A program made the translations under genes and the position numbers. From the NCBI GenBank assembly GCA_051745935.1, contig JBNJEM010000588.1:1-5053 (forward strand): a DNA stretch of 5,053 bases, in the 5' to 3' direction. Shown piece after piece: positions 1 through 4,872 of the stretch (within the stretch, counting starts at the first letter, position 1; every line of letters begins with the position of its first letter). The notes below the pieces were generated by a model, which was not told the DNA's origin, did not search any database, and saw only the letters and a list, made by a program, of their open reading frames with translations. Source of the DNA: JBNJEM01 sp051745935 (GTDB lineage: Bacteria; Planctomycetota; Planctomycetia; Pirellulales; Pirellulaceae).

Positions 1-172
1 AGTGATCCCGACTCCGCTCAGCCGCGCGAGATTGGTTGGCGTAGTATCGGCACCGTTGTTTGGCGTCTTGGCACTTCCGTTTCCAGTTGTCTCGGCTTTT
101 CCGGAAGAACGGCACCAATTTACGACGAGGACTTCGATATTCTTGGGACGTGTTCTCAGTCACGGATGCCAT
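1..172 (-). CDS. N-terminus of a basic coiled-coil protein, probably a transposase (3'-partial)
   Basis: Reading the minus strand from an ATG at 172 gives 57 codons with no stop before the left edge. The protein opens MASVTENTSQEYRSPRR and continues through LVPFFRKSRDNWKRKCQDA into a Lys/Arg/Gln-rich stretch with recurring Ser-Arg-Asp and Ala-Lys, as expected of a charged helical or coiled-coil segment. I recognise this style of opening (a short polar head, then 'FF-KSRD-WK-K') from N-termini of transposases common in Planctomycetes, where a coiled coil precedes a DDE nuclease domain; this is recall, and the catalytic domain lies outside the window. The start is well supported: AAAAGGAG lies six bases upstream of the ATG. 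Transcription runs left, away from the restriction genes. The gene may belong to an insertion sequence whose upstream end falls within about 187-282. A non-transposase coiled-coil protein remains possible. Confidence 0.6.
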   Translation of the reverse strand, partial: MASVTENTSQEYRSPRRKLVPFFRKSRDNWKRKCQDAKQRCRYYANQSRAAERSRDH

Positions 173-178
173 GCCACA

Positions 179-186
179 CTCCTTTT
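179..186 (-). promoter_or_regulatory. Shine-Dalgarno site of the coiled-coil/transposase-like gene
   Basis: On the minus strand the sequence reads AAAAGGAG, followed by six bases (TGTGGC) and the ATG ending at 172. This decides the start of the partial gene at the left edge. Confidence 0.6.
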
Positions 187-282
187 GTCAGCACCAACGG
201 ATCGCCTCCAAACGAAAACCAATATCGGGACAAAAAACCCCAAATCCACCAATACCAAAAATTGCTCCAAATCCGTCACTTT
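187..282. other. A/C-rich spacer, possible end of an insertion sequence
   Basis: This 96-base stretch separates two minus-strand genes and is rich in A and C on the plus strand. It has short direct repeats: CCAAATCC at 240-247 and 267-274, and ACCAATA at 218-224 and 248-254. If the gene at 1-172 is a transposase, the outer end of its element should lie here, but I see no inverted repeat that proves it because the other end is outside the window. No gene is visible. Confidence 0.3.
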
Positions 283-807
283 TTAGCAGCCCATACCTGG
301 CCCCGTATCCGTCCGCGGCAACACGAACGGTTCGCGAATCAGGTTCATACCGTCAACACTGAAAACGACGATGTGGTTCGCGAATGTGGTCTGGACGAAG
401 CGTTGAGAACGGTCTGGAGAAAACTTGATTCCCTCCGGGACGCGTTTGATCGGCAAATAGTTGAGCACCCGGACAAGTCGCTGGGTCAGATCAACGGTCG
501 CCAGATGGCTGGTTTTCGTAAGATCCTGACCCGTTTCCAGGCAACTGATCACCGCAAATCCACCGTTGGGGTGAAACGCCAGGCCTTCAATGCCGTCCGC
601 GTCCCGCCGCAATCGCTGCGTGACTGCGGGACGCTTTAGCGTCAAATCGACCACCAACACGTTATCCAATGTCCCTTTCCCGCCAATCCAAAACCCATGT
701 GGCACAAGAGCCATCTTGCTATCCGGGCTGGTGCGAGGCGAGAAGCCCTTGTTGATTGGCCCCAAACCATCGTTTGCCCTAACGCGACGAGGGTCCGTGA
801 TTGAATT
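283..807 (-). pseudogene. C-terminal fragment of a YVTN/lactonase-type beta-propeller protein, 5'-truncated
   Basis: The minus strand is open from well to the right of this fragment, but only about the last 175 codons, ending at the TAA at 283-285, look like real protein. They contain successive propeller-blade signatures: SPRTSPDSKMALVPHGF, then DNVLVVDLT, GIEGLAFHPNGGFAVISCLE, HLATVDLT, VPEGIKFSPDRSQRFVQTTF and NHIVVFSVDGM. Such blades occur in YVTN-repeat, lactonase and WD40-like proteins, often exported and of unknown substrate. No credible start or signal peptide precedes the first blade: to the right the frame runs into Ser/Arg-rich sequence antisense to hsdM. The gene therefore seems to have lost its 5' half where the restriction island begins. 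A Met at about 714 could start a shorter product, but that would begin inside a blade. The 3' end (PRTDTGPGMGC) may also be a few residues short. Confidence 0.6.
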
Positions 808-822
808 ACCGTTGCTCCTGGT

Positions 823-850
823 TTGAATACACCTGAGATCGTCGTAAAAT
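823..850 (+). promoter_or_regulatory. Possible sigma-70-type promoter for hsdM
   Basis: TTGAAT (823-828) and TAAAAT (845-850) are separated by 16 bases and lie about 45 bases upstream of the hsdM start, in the only non-coding gap before the operon. The match is 4/6 and 5/6 to the E. coli consensus. This is a guess from spacing and sequence only; promoter preferences of the host are unknown. Confidence 0.3.
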
Positions 851-883
851 GGTCGACACTTGTAACAGTTGGAGCAGACCAGT

Positions 884-894
884 GGGGGAGGTGG
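884..894 (+). promoter_or_regulatory. Strong Shine-Dalgarno site fixing the hsdM start at 896
   Basis: GGGGGAGGTGG ends one base before the ATG at 896. Its GGAGG core (887-891) is four bases from the start codon. An in-frame TTG at 869 would add nine residues, but its codons would be this ribosome binding site (translated as Ser-Gly-Gly-Gly-Gly), so 896 is clearly preferred. Confidence 0.7.
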
Positions 895-895
895 A

Positions 896-2665
896 ATGAC
901 GTCATCGAAGGCACGGATTGCGGCGGTGCTGAGTCGAGAGTCGCTCAAACATGTGGTCGAGCAGCTCGGCCTGGACGATGTGGATCGGCGGAGTGCGGAC
1001 GCGATGCGGCAAAAGCTGCGGCGGACGCGGCGGGCCGGAGAACGGGAACTGGTGCAATGCCTGCGCGCCCAGGAGCTTCGCGAGGTGTGCCGGGGTCTCG
1101 AACTGCCCACGAGCGGCCGGCGCGATGAGTTGGCCGAGCGGGTGCTGGCTTCTCGGGCCGGGAAAGGAAACGGACGAACTGCAACGTCAGGGCGGAAAAT
1201 GCAGGAGGACAAGCAAATAGGTACCGAGGCAGCAGCGGCAAGGAATGGTGGGAACGGGAAGGCTGGGAAAAAGAACGCGGGAAACGGCAATGCCGCGGAG
1301 ACGGTCGCGCACAAGCGGCGGAAACTGACGCTCGCACGGCTCGAGCGTCGGCTCTTTGAGGCCTGCGACATCCTGCGCGGGAACATGGACGCGTCGGAGT
1401 ACAAGGAATTCATTTTCGGCGCCCTGTTCATGAAGCGGCTCTCCGACCAATTCAATGCCGACCGCGAGGCGTGGCGGCGGCATTACGAGCAGCGTGGGAT
1501 GCGGCCCGACTTGATCGAAAAGCAGCTGGCCAACCGCGACAAATTCGATTTCTTCGTTCCCCCAGAATCCCATTGGAGTAAGGTCCGGCACCTCAAGCAG
1601 TCGGTCGGATCGGGACTCAACAAGGCCCTGGCGGCGATCGAGGATGCTAATCGCGAAACTCTGCAGGATGTGCTCAAGACCATCAATTTCAACCAGAAGG
1701 TGGGCCAGCGCACGCTCGACGACAGCACACTGGTGGAGTTCATCCAGCACTTCGATCGCATCCCACTCTCAAATGATGCCTTCGAGTTCCCGGACCTTTT
1801 AGGAGCCGCATACGAGTACCTGATCAAGTACTTCGCCGACTCGGCCGGCAAGAAGGGCGGCGAGTTCTACACGCCCGCCGAGGTCGTTCGGATGATGGTC
1901 CATTTAATCGAGCCGCGGGAGGGGATGGAAGTCTACGACCCTGGCGCCGGCTCGGGCGGCATGCTGATTCAGTCGAAAGAGTACGTGCGAGAGATCGGGG
2001 CCGATTCCCGCAACCTCGCTCTCGCCGGCCAGGAGCTCAACGGCGGCACTTGGGCGGTCTGCAAGATGAACATGATTCTCCACGGAGTGCGGAGCGCCGA
2101 CATCCGGCAGGGCGATACGATCCACAACCCGTTGCATTTGGACTCCCGCGGCGAGGTTCGCCGCTTCGACCGCGTGATCGCCAATCCGCCCTTCTCGCAG
2201 AATTACTCAAAGCGGGACATGCAGTTCCCTGAGCGGTTCCACACGTTCCTGCCCGAGTCGGGCAAGAAGGCGGACCTGATGTTCGTCCAGCATATGGTCG
2301 CCTCGCTCAAAAGCGACGGCAAGCTCGCCGTGGTCATGCCGCACGGGGTGCTGTTTCGTGGGGGGGCGGAGCAGGAGTGCCGCAAACGATTTATCCAGGA
2401 CGGCGTCCTGGAGGCCGTTATTGGCTTGCCTCCGGCACTCTTTTACGGCACCGGCATCCCGGCGTGCGTATTGGTGATCAACAAAGCGGGCGCTTCGGAT
2501 CGGGGCAGCGTGCTCTTGATTAACGCCGACCGGGAGTACCACGAGGGCAAGAACCAGAACTCGCTGCGGCCCGAGGACATCGAGAAGATCACCCACGTCT
2601 ATCACAACCGGCTCTGCAGGTATTGGTGTGACACAACGGCACAGCCCTTTGGCGCAACGCGCTGA
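896..2665 (+). CDS. hsdM: Type I restriction-modification methyltransferase subunit HsdM, C-terminally truncated
   Basis: This encodes 589 residues of the modification subunit, which transfers a methyl group from S-adenosylmethionine to adenine N6 in the complex with HsdS and HsdR. Residues 9-45 and 52-86 form two SAP-like helix-loop-helix repeats (the second around LREVCRGLELPTSGRRDELA), a probable DNA-binding extension. Residues 88-142 are a Gly/Asn/Lys/Ala linker. The HsdM helical domain spans about 142-296 and the N6-methyltransferase core about 297-556: FYTPAEVV at 324-331, the SAM-binding loop DPGAGSGG at 348-355, and the catalytic NPPF at 430-433. All catalytic motifs are intact. The family continues after ITHVYHNRL with a C-terminal tail that contacts partner subunits; here residue 573 is followed by 16 unrelated codons (CRYWCDTT...) and a stop. 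The tail is not found in another frame nearby, so a deletion or insertion, not a simple frameshift, is likely. Stable assembly with HsdS is doubtful. The family assignment is very secure; activity is not. Confidence 0.9.
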   Translation: MTSSKARIAAVLSRESLKHVVEQLGLDDVDRRSADAMRQKLRRTRRAGERELVQCLRAQELREVCRGLELPTSGRRDELAERVLASRAGKGNGRTATSGRKMQEDKQIGTEAAAARNGGNGKAGKKNAGNGNAAETVAHKRRKLTLARLERRLFEACDILRGNMDASEYKEFIFGALFMKRLSDQFNADREAWRRHYEQRGMRPDLIEKQLANRDKFDFFVPPESHWSKVRHLKQSVGSGLNKALAAIEDANRETLQDVLKTINFNQKVGQRTLDDSTLVEFIQHFDRIPLSNDAFEFPDLLGAAYEYLIKYFADSAGKKGGEFYTPAEVVRMMVHLIEPREGMEVYDPGAGSGGMLIQSKEYVREIGADSRNLALAGQELNGGTWAVCKMNMILHGVRSADIRQGDTIHNPLHLDSRGEVRRFDRVIANPPFSQNYSKRDMQFPERFHTFLPESGKKADLMFVQHMVASLKSDGKLAVVMPHGVLFRGGAEQECRKRFIQDGVLEAVIGLPPALFYGTGIPACVLVINKAGASDRGSVLLINADREYHEGKNQNSLRPEDIEKITHVYHNRLCRYWCDTTAQPFGATR

Positions 2666-2859
2666 ACGATTTTTCCGGGGGATTTCGTGGGATCGTCTCT
2701 TTTCCCCCTCCTATTGGCAAACTCGCGACAGTGCTAGCAAAATCACGGAGGTGCCACATTACCGGTTTTCCGGCTAAGCAGAAATCGTTCACGGCGTTGC
2801 CGTTGGCGCCTGCACCCGCGAACCAACCGCATTCATCATTCTGACTTTCGCGACCCGTT
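2666..2859. other. Unidentified spacer between hsdM and the hsdR remnant
   Basis: These 194 bases hold no convincing gene. One plus-strand frame reads through the end of hsdM as SPLAQRAERFFRGISWDR to a TAA near 2776, but I recognise no family. Two small inverted repeats are present: CCGG-TTTT-CCGG at about 2762-2773 and ACGGC-GTT-GCCGT at 2791-2803. Neither is followed by a T-tract, so neither is a standard terminator. The stretch sits where the hsdM tail and most of hsdS should be, so it is either deletion debris or what remains of an insertion. Confidence 0.4.
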
Positions 2860-2952
2860 ATGCCTGAACACCAGTTCGTCGAAAAACCGTTCCTTAACCA
2901 TGTGATGCATCCGCCCGGCCAGAGCCTAATCGAGGCGGACGAACACGTATAT
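2860..2952 (+). pseudogene. hsdR: hsdR remnant: start codons joined to a short internal segment
   Basis: The open frame from the ATG at 2860 begins MPEHQFVEKPFLNH, nearly the same as the start of the hsdR at 4873 (MPEYQFVEKPFLDQ) and typical of type I restriction subunits. From about residue 17 it no longer follows that alignment. HPPGQSLIEADEHVY instead resembles a segment that normally lies some tens of residues further into HsdR (of the form HPGxSLIEANEAV, just before the endonuclease domain). So roughly 60 residues seem to be missing between the two pieces, and the nuclease, helicase and C-terminal domains are absent. No Shine-Dalgarno site precedes the ATG, so translation is doubtful. 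The frame continues without a stop into the hsdS remnant. Assignment of the first piece is strong; the internal piece is from memory of the family. Confidence 0.6.
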
Positions 2953-2979
2953 TCGAAACAGGAGACCGATCTCGCGACC

Positions 2980-3195
2980 ATGACTTTTACACAGCTGGAG
3001 GCATTCCCGATTCCGCTATCCAGCCTCGGTGACCAGCGTCGTCCAGTCTCCGTACTCGCTGGTTATGACTGTCACTTAGGGCTTGAGACAGGACAGCGCA
3101 AAGTCTTATCGGAGGTGAAAAGTTGCCTCATGCAGCACCTGCTTACCGTCAAGGTCCGAGGAAAGGTTTCTAAACCCAAGGAGCCTGAGCGATGA
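2980..3195 (+). pseudogene. hsdS: hsdS remnant: C-terminal conserved region of a type I specificity subunit
   Basis: About 70 codons in the same frame as the hsdR remnant end at the TGA at 3193-3195. FTQLEAFPIPLSSLGDQRR matches the hallmark at the end of an HsdS target-recognition domain (usually 'IPLPPLxEQRRI'). It is followed by the conserved helix LETGQRKVLSEVKSCLMQHLL and a tail KVRGKV, as in the usual 'GLMQxLLTGKVRV' ending. A full HsdS is about 400 residues with two DNA-recognition domains; both are gone, so this fragment cannot give sequence specificity. The loss of the Gly in 'LLTGK' (LLTVK) and of the Glu in 'EQRR' (DQRR) fits drift after inactivation but is not proof. The stop overlaps the next start as ATGA, which suggests that hsdS and the following gene were co-translated in the ancestral operon. 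Confidence 0.65.
3178..3183 (+). promoter_or_regulatory. Shine-Dalgarno site of the AlbA_2/ATPase gene
   Basis: AAGGAG lies eight bases upstream of the ATG at 3192, inside the last codons of the hsdS remnant. The downstream gene can thus start translation on its own even though hsdS is broken. Confidence 0.65.
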
Positions 3196-4646
3196 AGCAG
3201 CAACAGCTTTCGGTCGTGTTGACTGAACTGCGTTCGCTTTCGCAGGAAACCGAGTGGGTCGAGTTCAAACATAACAATGCCGATCCACATACGATCGGTC
3301 AGTATCTGTCTGCGCTGGCCAATTCGGCGACGCTGCATCGCAAAGACACTGCTTACATCGTATGGGGTATTGAAAACGCAACGCACAATATCGTCGGCAC
3401 GACTTTTAAGCCAAGACAGGCCAAGAAGGGTAACGAACAACTGGAGAACTGGCTGCTACGGTTACTGTCACCTCGGATCGATATTCAGATTCACGAGTTT
3501 GAAGAGAGTGGCCACCAGATCGTCATCTTTGAGATTCAACCGGCACAACGCGTGCCCGTCAGTTTCAGCGGAACGGAGTACGTCCGTGTAGGTGGCCTGA
3601 CAAAGAAGCTGAAGGAGCATCCGGAAAAAGAACGGGCACTTTGGGGCCTTTTCGCGGAAACTTCATTCGAGAAGAGTTTTGCACTCACGGATGTCTCCTC
3701 AGATGATGTACTGAATTTGATTGACTATCCGGCCTGCTTTGATTTGCTGAATCATCCACTGCCTGACAATCGAGAGGGTATCTTGGATCGGCTTGAAAAA
3801 GAAAAGGTGATTCAGGAAAGAGCCGATAGTCGGTACGATATTACGAATTTCGGTGGTATCCTGTTTGCCAAGAACCTAAACGACTTTGACCGTCTCGCTC
3901 GTAAGGCGTTGCGTGTCATTCAGTACATGGATAAGAGTCGGGTCGAGACGCTTCGAGAACAGTTGGGTGGCAAGGGATACGCCATTGGCTTTGAAGGTGC
4001 CGTTGCCTACATCAACAATCTTCTGCCTCAAAATGAACAGATCGAGCAGGCTCTACGTCGTAACGTTCCCGTTTATCCAGAAATCGCCATTCGTGAGCTT
4101 GTGGCCAATGCTCTCATTCATCAGGACTTCTCGATCACGGGAACTGGTCCGATGGTCGAGATTTTCTCGGATCGAATCGAGGTGACGAACCCGGGAACAC
4201 CGCTGATCGATATCTTGCGATTCATTGATGAGCCGCCCCAATCAGGAAACGAAGAGCTTGCCGGAATAATGCGGCGAATGAACATCTGCGAGGAGCGGGG
4301 CAGCGGGGTTGATAAGGTGATTTTCAACGTGGAATTGTTCCAGCTTCCGGCTCCGGAATTTCGGGTGACGGAGAGGCACACGAAAGCAATCCTCTTCGCC
4401 CCAAAATCACTCAACGACATGGATCCGAAAGACCGAATTCGTGCCTGCTACCAGCATGCCTGCCTTCGCTATGTTTCCAATGAACAGATGTCGAATTCGT
4501 CGTTTCGAAAACGTTTGGGAATTGATCAGAAGAACTATTCCATTGTCTCCCGCATAATCCGAGAAAGCGTTGATGCGGGGTTGGTCCGGGCAGTCGATCC
4601 GAACACCAGCAAGCGTTACATGAAGTACGTGCCATTCTGGGCGTGA
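3192..4646 (+). CDS. AlbA_2 (Schlafen-type) domain protein with GHKL-like ATP-binding region
   Basis: This intact 484-residue protein has the architecture often annotated as 'ATP-binding protein', 'RNA-binding domain protein' or 'RecG-like transcriptional regulator' (COG2865 group). Residues about 20-136 are the AlbA_2 domain (formerly called divergent AAA_4): ETEWVEFKHN opens it, followed by LSALANSATLHRKDTAYIVWGI and later GTEYVRVGGLTKKL. Residues about 290-395 resemble the HATPase_c_4 region: ELVANALIHQDF (302-313) looks like the N-box that coordinates Mg-ATP, followed by NPGTP (333-337) and EERGSGVDKV (367-376). The last 70 residues look helical with a winged-helix feel. There is no signal peptide or membrane segment, so it is cytoplasmic. 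Genes of this type are recurrent in type I restriction loci and defence islands; their role there is unsettled (regulation, or nucleic-acid sensing or cleavage by analogy with Schlafens). It overlaps hsdS by ATGA, has its own ribosome binding site, and looks lower in GC than hsdM. Family assignment is confident, function is not. Confidence 0.85.
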   Translation: MKQQQLSVVLTELRSLSQETEWVEFKHNNADPHTIGQYLSALANSATLHRKDTAYIVWGIENATHNIVGTTFKPRQAKKGNEQLENWLLRLLSPRIDIQIHEFEESGHQIVIFEIQPAQRVPVSFSGTEYVRVGGLTKKLKEHPEKERALWGLFAETSFEKSFALTDVSSDDVLNLIDYPACFDLLNHPLPDNREGILDRLEKEKVIQERADSRYDITNFGGILFAKNLNDFDRLARKALRVIQYMDKSRVETLREQLGGKGYAIGFEGAVAYINNLLPQNEQIEQALRRNVPVYPEIAIRELVANALIHQDFSITGTGPMVEIFSDRIEVTNPGTPLIDILRFIDEPPQSGNEELAGIMRRMNICEERGSGVDKVIFNVELFQLPAPEFRVTERHTKAILFAPKSLNDMDPKDRIRACYQHACLRYVSNEQMSNSSFRKRLGIDQKNYSIVSRIIRESVDAGLVRAVDPNTSKRYMKYVPFWA

Positions 4647-4669
4647 ACAGCGGAATTCGGGACATCTTT

Positions 4670-4777
4670 CATGTGATGGCCATGTGATGAGCCCAAGCTT
4701 GGCGATAACTGTAAGCGACGTAAGTCTTTAGCTGTCAGTGATTTGTGACATGTGATGCGTCAGGTTTCCATGTGATG
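4670..4777 (+). repeat. Four exact copies of CATGTGATG
   Basis: Exact copies lie at 4670-4678, 4681-4689, 4749-4757 and 4769-4777; a degenerate copy (TATGTGCAA) starts at 4780. The first two, and the last exact copy with the degenerate one, are each 11 bases apart, about one helical turn. The flanks also match: TTTCATGTGATGGCCATGTG near 4667 resembles TTTCCATGTGATGGCTATGTG near 4766. All copies are on the same strand. A fifth exact copy is at 2899-2907 in the hsdR remnant. Direct repeats at helical spacing upstream of a gene suggest protein binding sites, but decay products of a duplication are equally possible. Confidence 0.65.
4733..4750. promoter_or_regulatory. Inverted repeat TGTCA-N8-TGACA, possible operator
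   Basis: Two 5-base arms in perfect inversion lie eight bases apart, upstream of hsdR. The right arm overlaps the third CATGTGATG copy, and a GTCA at 4759-4762 gives a further inverted half-site. The arms are short, so chance is a real alternative. Confidence 0.25.
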
Positions 4778-4872
4778 GCTATGTGCAAAAATGGAAAAAC
4801 AAGCGGAATGCCAAAGGCTGATATTTTTTGAACATCACCCCGGAAAAGAGGGTGGAATGAGGCTATTTGCCC

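Larger units (their letters stand above)
4647..4872 (+). other. Intergenic region upstream of hsdR
   Basis: This 226-base gap is unusually long for the inside of a type I operon. It carries the CATGTGATG repeats, an inverted repeat around 4741, a perfect palindrome CCAAGCTTGG at 4693-4702 and an A/T-rich tract with six T at 4824-4829. I find no convincing gene beyond a possible seven-codon frame at 4857-4880, and no convincing -35/-10 pair. The content suggests that hsdR may be controlled separately from the genes before it. Confidence 0.45.

Noticed and set aside
2..639. Plus-strand open frames over the left region
   Set aside because: They are antisense to the propeller fragment and the coiled-coil gene, have no ribosome binding site, and show no family features.
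810..1455. Right-hand half of the long minus-strand open frame that ends at 283
   Set aside because: Its translation is Ser/Arg/Pro-rich low-complexity sequence lying antisense to the well-supported hsdM; only the part left of about 807 looks like real protein.
2671..2717. GGGGG ... CCCCC inverted repeat after hsdM as a terminator
   Set aside because: The arms are five identical bases about 30 bases apart; a stable, specific hairpin is not supported.
2589..2981. Minus-strand open frame across the hsdM end and the spacer
   Set aside because: It has no recognisable domain, is rich in Cys and Trp in an unprotein-like way, and overlaps the hsdM and hsdR/hsdS segments that do have clear homology on the other strand.
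4693..4702. Perfect palindrome CCAAGCTTGG as a terminator
   Set aside because: It has no loop and no following T-tract, so it cannot act as an intrinsic terminator; a 10-base palindrome can occur by chance.
4670..4777. CRISPR-like array
   Set aside because: The repeat unit is only 9 bases, spacing is irregular (11, 68, 20 bases between starts), and no cas genes are present.
4808..4829. GCC-AAA-GGC followed by a T-tract as a terminator before hsdR
   Set aside because: The stem is only three base pairs, too weak to support a call.
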